Shown piece by piece: positions 7,890-15,973 of a stretch of 64,000 nt of DNA; within the stretch, counting starts at the first letter, position 1; every line of letters begins with the position of its first letter. The position numbers were made by a program, and so were the translations under genes. Source of the DNA: Kitasatospora humi (GTDB taxonomy: Bacteria; Actinomycetota; Actinomycetes; Streptomycetales; Streptomycetaceae); NCBI RefSeq assembly GCF_020907985.1, contig NZ_JAJJPA010000030.1, positions 17,570-81,569 of the forward strand. The letters run 5' to 3'. The notes beneath the pieces were generated by a model, which ran no database searches, was not told the DNA's origin, and was given only the letters and a program-made list of their open reading frames with translations.

Positions 7890-8842
7890 CGCGCGCTCTC
7901 CAGGGCGGGCTCGGTGCCCTCGGTCGACTCGGCGGCCTCGGTGATGGTCAGGAAGGCCTGCTCCAGGCCCAGGCTGGTGACCTCGATGCCGCGCGGGTAC
8001 CAGCCCGCGCGGTAGAGGCCGGCGACAAGCGCGTCGGTGTCGGTGGCGCGGATCCGCACGGTGCGCACCCCGTCGGCCGGGCCGCTGACGTCCAGTGCGG
8101 TCAGGCCCGGCAGCGCGCGCAGCTCGGCCTCGTCCACGAAGCCGTCCGCGGCGTGCAGTTCGAAGCTGATCCGGCGGGCACCGGCCCGGGCCTTGATGTC
8201 GGCCGAGGAGCCGTCGGCGAGCAGCCGGCCGCGGTGCAGCACCAGCACCCGGTCGGCGATCGAGTCGGCCTCCTCCAGGTAGTGGGTGGCAAACAGCACG
8301 GTGCGGCCCTGGTCGGCCTGGGCGCGCATGGAGGCCCAGAACTGCTGGCGGACCGAGACGTCCATGCCGGTGGTCGGCTCGTCCAGCACGATCAGGTCGT
8401 TGGCCCCGGCGATCGCCAGCGCGAACCGGACCCGCTGCTCCTGGCCGCCGGAGAGCTTGTCGACCCGGCGGTCGGCGATCTCCTCGATGCCGGCCTCGCG
8501 CAGCACCTCGGCCGCCTTGTGGCCGCGCGGGTGCACGTCGCAGGCCAGCTGCACCAGCTCGCGGACCTTGACGTCGGTCATCAGGCCGCCGCTCTGCAGC
8601 ATCGCGCCGACCCGGCCGGCCTCGATCGCGGCCCGCGGGCTGCCGCCGAACAGCGTCACCGTGCCCTCGTCTGGCTCGCGCAGCCCGAGCAGCAGGTCGA
8701 GGCTGCTGGACTTGCCGGCACCGTTCGGGCCGAGCAGGGCCACCGTCTGGCCGGGATACAGCGTCAGGTCCAGGCCGTTCACCGCCCTGACCTTGCCGTA
8801 GCTCTTGCTGACCTGCCGGAAGGCGGCCACTTCCCCGCTCAT
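7886..8842 (-). CDS. ABC transporter ATPase, DrrA-like exporter family
   Basis: 318 residues. Walker A GPNGAGKSS (about residue 38), Q-loop MLQSGG, signature LSGGQEQRVRFA, Walker B LIVLDEPTTGMD and switch His in FATHYLEE are all present. The C-terminal extension of about 90 residues (from RISFELHAADGFV) resembles the regulatory tail of daunorubicin-resistance-type ATPases. It is the first gene of the ABC/two-component operon. Nothing convincing as a promoter is visible upstream, but a 14-bp palindrome lies 80 nt before the start. Confidence 0.93.
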   Translation of the reverse strand: MSGEVAAFRQVSKSYGKVRAVNGLDLTLYPGQTVALLGPNGAGKSSSLDLLLGLREPDEGTVTLFGGSPRAAIEAGRVGAMLQSGGLMTDVKVRELVQLACDVHPRGHKAAEVLREAGIEEIADRRVDKLSGGQEQRVRFALAIAGANDLIVLDEPTTGMDVSVRQQFWASMRAQADQGRTVLFATHYLEEADSIADRVLVLHRGRLLADGSSADIKARAGARRISFELHAADGFVDEAELRALPGLTALDVSGPADGVRTVRIRATDTDALVAGLYRAGWYPRGIEVTSLGLEQAFLTITEAAESTEGTEPALESAR

Positions 8843-8922
8843 CGTCCCCGTCCTCTCGCTCGTCCTGGCGACCGCACAAGAGTCCCGCGCGGCGCGGGGT
8901 GCGCGGCAGTGTGCCGGGTCGT

Positions 8923-8954
8923 GTCCTCGGCATGACGGATGTCATGCCGAGGAC
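8923..8954. promoter_or_regulatory. 14-bp perfect inverted repeat: operator or terminator
   Basis: GTCCTCGGCATGAC (8923-8936) is repeated inverted at 8941-8954 with a 4-nt spacer. It lies 25 nt after the stop of the S9 peptidase gene (8980) and about 80 nt upstream of the ABC ATPase start (8842). As RNA it could terminate the peptidase transcript. As DNA it could be the site through which the response regulator autoregulates the operon. There is no U-tract on either strand. Confidence 0.6.
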
Positions 8955-8979
8955 GTGACGACCGCGCAGGCCGGGGGCG

Positions 8980-11109
8980 TCAGGCGGGCATGCCGAGGGC
9001 GTCCTTGAGGAACGCCACCTGGAGCAGCAGCAGGTTCTCGGCGACCTGCTCCTGCGGGGTCATGTGGGTGACCCCGGAGAGCGGCAGCACGGTGTGCGGG
9101 CGGCCGGCGGCCAGCAGCGCCGAGGAGAGCCGCAGGGTGTGCGCCACCACCACGTTGTCGTCGGCCAGGCCGTGCACGATCATCAGCGGCCGCTCCAGCT
9201 TGGCCGCGTCGTCGAGCAGCGAGTGCTCGCGGTACCGCTGCGGGTGCTCCTGGGGCATGCCCAGGTAGCGCTCCTGGTAGTGGGTGTCGTACAGCGTCAC
9301 GTCGGTCACCGGGGCGCCGGCGACGGCGGCGTGGAACACGTCGGGGCGGCGCAGCACCGCGAGACCGGCCAGGTAGCCGCCGAACGACCAGCCGCGGATC
9401 GCCACCCGGCCGAGGTCGAGCGGGAACTCCTCGGCGAGCGCGTGCAGCGCCGCCACCTGGTCCTCCACGGGCGGCCCGGCCAGGTCGCCGGCGACCGACT
9501 TCTCCCAGGCCGGGCTGCGGCCCGGGGTGCCCCGGCCGTCCGCGACGACCACCGCGAAGCCCTGGTCGGCGAACCACTGCGAGCTGAGGAAGCGCTCCTG
9601 GGACTGCACCACCATCTGGGCGTGCGGCCCGCCGTACGGGTCCATCAGCACCGGCAGCAGGCCGTCCCGCTCCCGGTCGTAGCCGGTGGGCAGCAGCACG
9701 GCCGCCGGGATCCGCCGCTCGCCGGCCCAGCGCAGCACCGGACGGGCCGTCAGCACCGGGGTCTCGGCGTGCGAGGTGACGATGTGACCGGCCGGGGCGC
9801 CGTCGACCAGCACCTCGGTGCGACGGCCGGCCCGATCCAGCGCGGACCAGGAGACGACCGTGACCGGGCCGCCGCGGACCGCCTCCACCGCGCCGCCCTC
9901 GCGCAGCAGCCGGGGCGCGCCCCCGTCCAGCGGCACCGCGTAGACACCGGTCAGGCCGGGGACCGTCTCGGCCCGCTCGCCCTCGCTCGCCCGGACCAGC
10001 ACCTCGCCGGCGCCGACCGCCAGCACCGTGCGCAGGTGCAGGGTGTCGTCGGTGAGCACGGTGTCGCCGGCCAGCAGCGCCCGGTGGCCCGGGGCGTCGC
10101 TGATCCGCAGCAGCCGGCCGTCCGCCGTCCAGGCCGGCACGCCGTGGAAGAGCTCCAGCCAGGCCTCGTCCCGCTCGACGACCAGGGTCTCGGTGGCGCC
10201 GGTGGCCGGGTCGACCGTGAGCACCAGCTGCTCGCGCTGGCTGCGGGCCTGCACCAGGAGCAGCGGCGGGCCGCCCGCCGACCAGTGCACCCGGGCGAGG
10301 TAGGGGTACGTGGTCCGGTCCCAGACCACCTCGGTGCGGGTGCCGTCCAGGTCGACCAGCCAGAGGGTGACGTCGGCGTTGGGGGTGCCGGCCGCGGGGT
10401 AGGCCACTTCGGTGGGGGCGCTGGCCGGGTTGGCCGGGTCGGCGATCCACCAGCGCTGCACCGGCGCGTCGTCCACCCGGGTGGCCAGCAGCCGGTCACC
10501 GGCCGGGGACCACCAGAACCCGCGGTCCCGGTGCATCTCCTCCTGCGCGATGAACTCGGCCTGGCCCCAGGTGATCCCGGGCTGCTCGGCCTCGACCAGC
10601 GAGCGGTCGCCGCTACCGTCCGCGGCGGTCAGGCGCAGCGCGCCGGCAGTGGTCGGGTAGGCCACCCAACGGCCGTCCGGCGAGGGCCGCGGGTCGAGCA
10701 CCGGGCCGGCGGCCGGCAGTTCGCGCGCCGCACCGGCGACCAGGTCGGCCGCGAAGAGCCGGCCGGAGAGCGGGAAGACGGCCAGCTCCGCGGCCTGGTC
10801 CAGGGCGTAACCGACGATGCCGGCCGCGCCCTCCCGGCTGCGCTCCCGGCGGGCCCGCTCGGCCGGCGAGAGCTCCTCCTCGCCGCCGCCCAGCAGCGCC
10901 ACCGGGTCGGCGGCGATCTTCTCGGAGCCGTCGGCCGGGTCGAGGGTCCAGAGCAGGTTGGCCCGGTCGCCGCCGCCGCGCGAGCGCAGGAAGACGACTC
11001 GGGAGCCGTCCGGTGCCACGGCGAACGAGCGGGGCATGCCCACGGTGTAGCGCAGGGTCCGCGCGTACTGCCGGGGAAAGGTGTCGGCTGCGGTCTCAGT
11101 GGTGGTCAT
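8980..11109 (-). CDS. S9-family prolyl oligopeptidase / dipeptidyl-peptidase IV-like
   Basis: 709 residues from ATG 11109 (MTTTETAADTF); the nine extra upstream codons are unlikely because this start matches the usual family N-terminus. Residues about 30-430 form the DPPIV-type beta-propeller (RVVFLRSRGGGDRANLLWTL, SPDGRWVAYPTTA, WSPAGDRLLATRVDD). The C-terminal alpha/beta-hydrolase has the nucleophile in IRGWSFGGYLAG, Asp in VHGLADDNVV and His in SGVTHMTP. No signal peptide is seen, so it is cytoplasmic and probably clears proline-containing peptides. It is divergent from the 64-residue membrane gene with 244 nt between starts. Confidence 0.93.
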   Translation of the reverse strand: MTTTETAADTFPRQYARTLRYTVGMPRSFAVAPDGSRVVFLRSRGGGDRANLLWTLDPADGSEKIAADPVALLGGGEEELSPAERARRERSREGAAGIVGYALDQAAELAVFPLSGRLFAADLVAGAARELPAAGPVLDPRPSPDGRWVAYPTTAGALRLTAADGSGDRSLVEAEQPGITWGQAEFIAQEEMHRDRGFWWSPAGDRLLATRVDDAPVQRWWIADPANPASAPTEVAYPAAGTPNADVTLWLVDLDGTRTEVVWDRTTYPYLARVHWSAGGPPLLLVQARSQREQLVLTVDPATGATETLVVERDEAWLELFHGVPAWTADGRLLRISDAPGHRALLAGDTVLTDDTLHLRTVLAVGAGEVLVRASEGERAETVPGLTGVYAVPLDGGAPRLLREGGAVEAVRGGPVTVVSWSALDRAGRRTEVLVDGAPAGHIVTSHAETPVLTARPVLRWAGERRIPAAVLLPTGYDRERDGLLPVLMDPYGGPHAQMVVQSQERFLSSQWFADQGFAVVVADGRGTPGRSPAWEKSVAGDLAGPPVEDQVAALHALAEEFPLDLGRVAIRGWSFGGYLAGLAVLRRPDVFHAAVAGAPVTDVTLYDTHYQERYLGMPQEHPQRYREHSLLDDAAKLERPLMIVHGLADDNVVVAHTLRLSSALLAAGRPHTVLPLSGVTHMTPQEQVAENLLLLQVAFLKDALGMPA

Positions 11110-11353
11110 GGATCGCACCCTATGGGGTCCGTCCACCGTTGATCACTCTTTCGGCGCAGCGCGCGGAACTGGTTCGCGCGGGCCCCGAGAGCCCTTCCCA
11201 CCGGCCCAGGGACGGCTTCCGACGCCCCGTGACACGAGCCGTCGCGCCTCACCGAACGTAACGCGCGCGTCACTCATCGGGTATTCCTGGGTGCAGCGAC
11301 CGATTTCGCCGTCCAGAAGGGGCGGCGGCACCCGGAAAGGGGTGTGAGCCGCC

Positions 11354-11548
11354 ATGGCTCTGAACATCTCCGCAGCCGTGCTGATGCTGACCATCGTGGT
11401 GGTACTGATCCGCCGTTCCGGCCTGAAGATGGCCCACGCGATGATCTGCTCCCTGCTGGGCTTCTACCTGGCCTCCAGCTCGATCGCCCCGTCGATCCAG
11501 CAGGTCACCAGCAACCTGGCAGGCATGCTGAACGGCCTGAAGCTCTAG
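11354..11548 (+). CDS. Small two-span membrane protein (64 aa)
   Basis: Starts at ATG 11354 with a weak GGAAAGGGG upstream. Residues 3-19 (LNISAAVLMLTIVVVLI) and about 27-46 are hydrophobic, joined by a short basic loop RRSGLKMAHA, and the tail carries IAPSIQQVTSNLAGMLNGL. The even hydrophobic pattern, absence of rare codons and position just upstream of mshB suggest a genuine conserved small protein of unknown role. It might be a membrane regulator or a subunit of a larger complex; I see no evidence for either. Confidence 0.75.
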   Translation: MALNISAAVLMLTIVVVLIRRSGLKMAHAMICSLLGFYLASSSIAPSIQQVTSNLAGMLNGLKL

Positions 11549-11565
11549 CCCGCGCGGCAGCGGTC

Positions 11566-11579
11566 TAGGCTCTCCCCCA
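11566..11579 (+). promoter_or_regulatory. Leaderless -10 box for mshB
   Basis: TAGGCT (11566-11571) matches TANNNT and ends 7 nt before the ATG at 11579. There is no Shine-Dalgarno sequence. This is the arrangement expected for a leaderless transcript starting at the A of the start codon. A clear -35 box is not visible. Confidence 0.5.
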
Positions 11580-12451
11580 TGACCGCTGCCGACCGACGCC
11601 TGCTGCTGGTGCACGCCCATCCCGACGACGAGTCGATCGGCAACGGCGCCACCATGGCCCGCTACGCCGCGGAGGGCGCCCGGGTCACCCTGGTGACCTG
11701 CACCCTCGGCGAGGGCGGCGAGGTGATACCGCCGGAGCTGGCCGAGCTCACGGCGGACCGGACCGACACCCTGGGCGAGCACCGGATCGGCGAGCTGGCC
11801 GCCGCGATGCGCGAGCTCGGCGTGACCGACGTCCGCTTCCTGGGCGGCCCCGGCCGGTACCGGGACTCCGGGATGATGGGCGTGCCCGACAACGACCGGC
11901 CGGACTGCTTCTGGCAGGCCGACGTGGTGGAGGCGGCCGGACAGCTGGTCGAGGTGATCCGCGAGGTCCGCCCGCAGGTGCTGGTCACCTACGACGAGCA
12001 CGGCGGCTACGGCCACCCCGACCACATCCAGGCGCACCGCGTCGCGATGCGCGCGTACCGGTTGGCGGCCGATCCCGACTGGCGCCCGGAGCTGGGCCCG
12101 GCCTGGCGGATCGTCAAGGTGTACTGGACCAGGGTGCCGCGCTCGGTGCTGCTGGCCGGCCTGGAGCAGGCCGCCGCCCGCTACCCGCTGGCCGCCGCCG
12201 AGCAGGACGTGCCGGGCGTGGTGCCCGACGAGTTGGTGGACGCCGCGCTGGACGGCGCGCGGTACGCCGGGCACAAGGCCGCCGCGATGCGCGCGCACGC
12301 CACCCAGATCACCGTGGACGGCACCTTCTTCGCGCTGAGCAACGACCGCTGGCAGCCGTTGCTGGCCGACGAGTACTACCAACTGGTGCACGGCCCGGCC
12401 GGGTCGGCGCGCCCCGAGCGCGACCTGTTCGCGGGAGTCGAGGTCCGGTGA
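11579..12451 (+). CDS. mshB: N-acetyl-GlcN-Ins deacetylase, mycothiol biosynthesis
   Basis: 290 residues. The LmbE/PIG-L metal site is plain: HAHPDDE at residues 12-18 and GHPDHIQAHR near residue 150 supply the zinc ligands and catalytic Asp. MshB removes the acetyl group from GlcNAc-inositol in the second stage of mycothiol synthesis; the mycothiol-conjugate amidase Mca is the close paralogue. Length and the next-door small membrane gene fit MshB better. Its GTGA overlap with the following gene indicates coupling. A leaderless promoter is likely. Confidence 0.85.
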   Translation: MTAADRRLLLVHAHPDDESIGNGATMARYAAEGARVTLVTCTLGEGGEVIPPELAELTADRTDTLGEHRIGELAAAMRELGVTDVRFLGGPGRYRDSGMMGVPDNDRPDCFWQADVVEAAGQLVEVIREVRPQVLVTYDEHGGYGHPDHIQAHRVAMRAYRLAADPDWRPELGPAWRIVKVYWTRVPRSVLLAGLEQAAARYPLAAAEQDVPGVVPDELVDAALDGARYAGHKAAAMRAHATQITVDGTFFALSNDRWQPLLADEYYQLVHGPAGSARPERDLFAGVEVR

Positions 12452-12876
12452 ACCCGCTGCACAGCCTGCTCGGCACCCGGGCCCAGCGACTGGCCGAGCC
12501 GCTGCCGGCCCGTCGGTTGCGCATCGCCTGCTACGTGGTGGTCTTCGTGCTGGGCGTCCTCGACGCGCTCTGCGGTTGTTTCGTGCAGGCCCTGTGGAGT
12601 CCGTGGGGCCTGCTGCTGGCGCTGGCGGGCAACGCGGCCGTCTTCTACGGGGGCGTCCGGGTGAGCGGCACCAAACTCGGCCTGGCGGCCGGTCTGGTCG
12701 GCTGGCTGCTGGTGATGTTCGTGCTGCTGGCGCCGCGTCCGGAGGGCGACTTCGTGCTGTCGGCCGCGGCCACCTCGTACGCCTACCTGCTCGGCGGGTT
12801 GGCCATCGGACTCGGTGTCGGACTGCTGCCCACCCGATCGCCGTACGCCTTCGGCATCCCGCGCCAACGTGACTGA
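12448..12876 (+). CDS. Four-span membrane protein downstream of mshB (DUF6113-like)
   Basis: 142 residues starting at a GTG that overlaps the mshB stop by 4 nt. Four hydrophobic segments are visible at about 27-47, 51-66, 73-92 and 104-126, with few charged residues between them. The ends are basic (RAQRLAEPLPARRLR; GIPRQRD). This position after mshB recalls an uncharacterised streptomycete family (I believe DUF6113). No function is known; coupling with mshB suggests shared expression rather than proving a role in thiol metabolism. Confidence 0.75.
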   Translation: MNPLHSLLGTRAQRLAEPLPARRLRIACYVVVFVLGVLDALCGCFVQALWSPWGLLLALAGNAAVFYGGVRVSGTKLGLAAGLVGWLLVMFVLLAPRPEGDFVLSAAATSYAYLLGGLAIGLGVGLLPTRSPYAFGIPRQRD

Positions 12877-13014
12877 CTACCCGTAGGCTCGGGGTACGGA
12901 ACCGGACGTATCGGGTTCTAAGGGAAGCAGTTCGCCACTCTGGCGTTCCCAGTATGGTGGTGCCGCAGCATCGTCGGACGAGCCGTCCGGCCGCGAACCC
13001 GGAGCAGAGCAGCA

Positions 13015-15420
13015 TTGAGCAGCCGCGAATCTGACAGCGCCCACCCGTCGTCCCGTCGTGGGGCGGGCGGAGCCGACGCCTATCCGTCGGGCACACCGCC
13101 CTACGGCATCCCGGGGTTGGGCGGCGGCTTCGACCCGTTCGGCCGGACCCCGGGCTTCGACGTTCCCCCGGGCGGCCCGCAGGAGCCGGAGCCGGAAACC
13201 CCGAAGACCGAGACCACGCTGACCACCAAGATCTCCATCAACATCCCCGGCTCCCGGCCGATCCCGCCGGTGGTGGTGCGCAGCACCGTCAAGCCGGAGG
13301 AGGGCGCGGGCGAGCCGCCTGCCGCCGAGCCCCCGGCCGCACCCGGCGGCCCCCGGCACCGCTCGGCGCCGCCGGCCGCGCCGGTGCTCGGGGTGATGGA
13401 CCAGGGCGGCCGCACCAGCACTCCCCCGGACCTGCCACCGCAGTGGCGCGGCCCGGCCGAGCAGAAGTCCGACGCCTCGGAGTCGGAGTCGACCGGCGAG
13501 TGGTTCCGGCCGCGGCAGAAGTCGCGCCCGGAGCCGGTGGCGACCACGCCGGCCGCCGGCACCCCGCGGTTCGCCGCCGGCCGGCCGCCGGCCGGTGACG
13601 GGCGCGGTGCGGCGCAGCCCGGCGGCTACCCCGCCGATCCGTACGCGACCGGCGCCCGCGACCCGTTCGACCCGGGTGCCCGTGACCCGTTCGGCGGGGG
13701 TGCCCCCGACCCGTTCGACGGCGGTGTCCGCGATCCCTTCGACCCGGGTGCCCGCGACCCGTTCGACCCGGGTGCCCGTGACCCGTTCGGCGGGGGTGCT
13801 CCCGACCCGTTCGGCGCCGGCCCGGCGGGTCCGGGCGCGCCGCAGCAGGGCATGCCTCCGTTCGGCGCCGGCCCGGCCCAGGGCAACTCGGGCGGCTTCC
13901 CCGGCCCGGCCCAGGGCAACGCCGCGCCGTTCGCCGGCGAGCCGGGCCAGGGGCACGGCCCGCTGGGTGACGACGCGGCGGCCGGCAACCCCGTCCGTCC
14001 TGCCGCCGACCCCACCCCGGCCGCCGGCCGGGACGTGCCCCCCCACACCGCTGCGGCACCAGCCGCTGCGCCGCGCCCCACCGGCACTCCGGGCGCCCCC
14101 GGCCGGTTCGCCCGGCCGCAGCAGCCGATCAGCACGTTCCCGGGTGGTCCGGCCCGCCCGTCCGGGGAGCCGGAGGACACCCAGATCGGCGGCTTCGATC
14201 CGATCACCGGCGAGGGCCGGCCGACTCCGGGGCGGATACCCGGCGGCCCGCCGCCGACCGGTCTGTACGGCACCCCGCCGACCGCCCCCGGTCGTCCCGG
14301 CCCCGCCCCGGGCCTGCGTGGCGCCGCCGCAGGCTTCCCCAACTCACCTGCCGCGCAGGACGGTTCGCTGTCCGGCGAGGCGGCCGAGCCGTCCGCGCCC
14401 GGGGCGGACGCCGAGTCCTCGCCCGCCCCGAAGCCGCCCGCCCCGAAGCCGGCCGCGGCCAAGCCCAAGGGCCGTTCCAAGGTCCAGAAGCTGCTGGTCA
14501 CCGGTGCCGGCGGGGTGCTCTTCGTGGGCGCCGCCGCCTACGGCACCGGCCTGATGCTCAACCAGACCGACGTGCCGCGCGGCACCAAGGTGCTCGGCGT
14601 CGACATCGGCGGCAACAGCCGCGACCAGGCCATCCACACGCTGGACTCCACGATCGGCAAGATCGGGCAGCAGCCGATCCAGTTGAAGCTGGGCAACCAG
14701 GCGCTCACGCTGGACCCGGCCGCGGCGGGACTCGGCTTCGACACCACCGCCACGGTGGACGGCCTGACCAAGCACAGCTACAACCCGTCTGACGTGCTCC
14801 AGTCGCTGACCGGCGGCAGCAAGAACGTGCCGCCGGTGGTGCACATAGACCAGGCCAAGCTGAAGGCTGCCCTGGACGGCCTGTCGGCCAGTTCCGCGCA
14901 GGGGCTCAAGGAGGGCTACATCCAGTTCTCCGACACCGGCGACCCGGTGGTGGTGCCCGGCCAGCCCGGGCAGGCGGTGGACGACAGCACCGCCGTCGCC
15001 CAAGTGGCGCAGAGCTACCAGGACCGGGCCGACGGCAAGACCGACGCCCCGGTGAACCTGCCGGTGACGGCGGCTCAGCCGAAGGTCGCCACCCAGACGC
15101 TGCAGCAGACCGCGGACGGCCTGGGCAAGGCGATCACCAGCAGCAACGTGGTGGTCCAGGCGGGCAACAAGCAGTTCCTGTTCGGCAAGAAGGCGGCCGC
15201 CAAGGCCCTCACCCTGGTCCCGGACGGCTCGGGCAACCTGGTCCCGAAGTGGGACCTGGACCAGCTCGGTTCGATGATCGGCAACACCTTCGACAAGCTT
15301 CGGTACAAGAAGGACGACAGCACCCTGGCGCCGATCACCACCCAGGACGTGGCCAACGCGATCGCCTCGGTCTATGACAAGAACACTGCGGCGGAGCGCA
15401 CTTATCGCTTCCATATGTGA
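13015..15420 (+). CDS. Large single-span membrane protein with DPF repeats and VanW/PG-binding-like extracellular region
   Basis: 801 residues from TTG 13015, with GGAGCA about 8 nt upstream. Residues 1-485 are low-complexity, Pro/Gly/Ala-rich and presumably cytoplasmic; residues 213-269 hold seven copies of G-A-x-DPF at 8-residue spacing. A basic stop (KPKGRSKVQK) precedes one membrane span at about 492-514. The outer part has VPRGTKVLGVDIGGNSRDQAI and repeated LTLDPAAAGLGFD / YIQFSDTGDPVVVPGQPG units, as in the putative peptidoglycan-binding domain that accompanies VanW proteins. It may link the wall to a cytoplasmic partner. A strong terminator follows. Confidence 0.8.
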   Translation: MSSRESDSAHPSSRRGAGGADAYPSGTPPYGIPGLGGGFDPFGRTPGFDVPPGGPQEPEPETPKTETTLTTKISINIPGSRPIPPVVVRSTVKPEEGAGEPPAAEPPAAPGGPRHRSAPPAAPVLGVMDQGGRTSTPPDLPPQWRGPAEQKSDASESESTGEWFRPRQKSRPEPVATTPAAGTPRFAAGRPPAGDGRGAAQPGGYPADPYATGARDPFDPGARDPFGGGAPDPFDGGVRDPFDPGARDPFDPGARDPFGGGAPDPFGAGPAGPGAPQQGMPPFGAGPAQGNSGGFPGPAQGNAAPFAGEPGQGHGPLGDDAAAGNPVRPAADPTPAAGRDVPPHTAAAPAAAPRPTGTPGAPGRFARPQQPISTFPGGPARPSGEPEDTQIGGFDPITGEGRPTPGRIPGGPPPTGLYGTPPTAPGRPGPAPGLRGAAAGFPNSPAAQDGSLSGEAAEPSAPGADAESSPAPKPPAPKPAAAKPKGRSKVQKLLVTGAGGVLFVGAAAYGTGLMLNQTDVPRGTKVLGVDIGGNSRDQAIHTLDSTIGKIGQQPIQLKLGNQALTLDPAAAGLGFDTTATVDGLTKHSYNPSDVLQSLTGGSKNVPPVVHIDQAKLKAALDGLSASSAQGLKEGYIQFSDTGDPVVVPGQPGQAVDDSTAVAQVAQSYQDRADGKTDAPVNLPVTAAQPKVATQTLQQTADGLGKAITSSNVVVQAGNKQFLFGKKAAAKALTLVPDGSGNLVPKWDLDQLGSMIGNTFDKLRYKKDDSTLAPITTQDVANAIASVYDKNTAAERTYRFHM
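13651..13821 (+). repeat. 24-bp tandem repeat encoding GARDPFDP units
   Basis: Seven in-frame copies of a 24-bp unit encode G(A/V)(R/P)DPF plus two variable residues, within the cytoplasmic part of the gene at 13015. Third-base and small amino-acid differences between copies show that it is diverging rather than freshly expanded. The regularly spaced aromatic DPF motif resembles short linear interaction motifs. Confidence 0.8.
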
Positions 15421-15435
15421 ACATGTCAAAATTGC

Positions 15436-15478
15436 CCGGCGGGACCCCGGAACGCGCTCCGTTCCGGGGTCCCGCCGG
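15436..15478 (+). terminator. Strong terminator, 19-bp perfect stem
   Basis: Arms 15436-15454 and 15460-15478 are perfectly complementary over 19 bp around a 5-nt loop and are followed by CTTTC. It lies 15 nt after the stop of the large membrane-protein gene and isolates it from the bldK operon. Confidence 0.92.
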
Positions 15479-15973
15479 CTTTCTCGGCGACATCCCGCCA
15501 GTGGCGTGTAACTGTCACCGACGTTGGGCAGCAACTCTCCCGACGGATTTGCAAGCACCTGCTTAAAGGCTGACGAAAAGTCGCCAGCGGCGGCATCCCG
15601 CCATATCCGTCCGATATGCGGACGCAAAAAACCGCCGGGCAGATCGCCCGAAACCACCCCAAAGCGGACACCTGTATCTATGCGCGTCAACGTCCCCAGG
15701 AGCGGATCGAGACGTTCAGATACCGGTGTTACTAAGCCCTCGTTACGAACTCATGAACGCGCTTTATGGCTTTATGTCCGTTTTATCCCGTCTCGCCTAA
15801 GGGGTGTCAAGTGGTTGAAAGCTACAACCTGATGGACATTCCAGAACGAAGCCAAAACTGGCTGTCCAGCCACAGAGAAACTCTTGACGTTCGATAAACG
15901 AGTTGCGAGAGTCCGTTCGACCAACTTCTTCCTCGTTGCTGCTGCACAGACCACCGGCGGGAGCTTTCGCACC
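15479..15973. other. Long, relatively AT-rich intergenic leader before bldKA
   Basis: 495 nt with no convincing coding frame on either strand. It is clearly less GC-rich than its surroundings. It contains an inverted repeat CATATC (15602-15607) / GATATG (15613-15618), an AT-rich block around 15760-15790, and the best vegetative promoter of the window at 15884-15912. The length is unusual for this compact region and fits a developmentally controlled promoter with several regulator sites, though I cannot name them. Confidence 0.6.
15884..15912 (+). promoter_or_regulatory. Vegetative-type promoter of the bldK operon
   Basis: TTGACG (15884-15889), 17-nt spacer, GAGAGT (15907-15912), the latter five of six to the streptomycete TAGRRT consensus. 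Transcription would start near 15919, giving a leader of about 55 nt with GGCGGGAG before the ATG at 15974. Confidence 0.55.

Noticed and set aside
15884..15973. TTG start 90 nt upstream of the bldKA ATG
   Set aside because: It has no ribosome site, and the TTGACG is better explained as a -35 box; the ATG has GGCGGGAG upstream and a normal family N-terminus.
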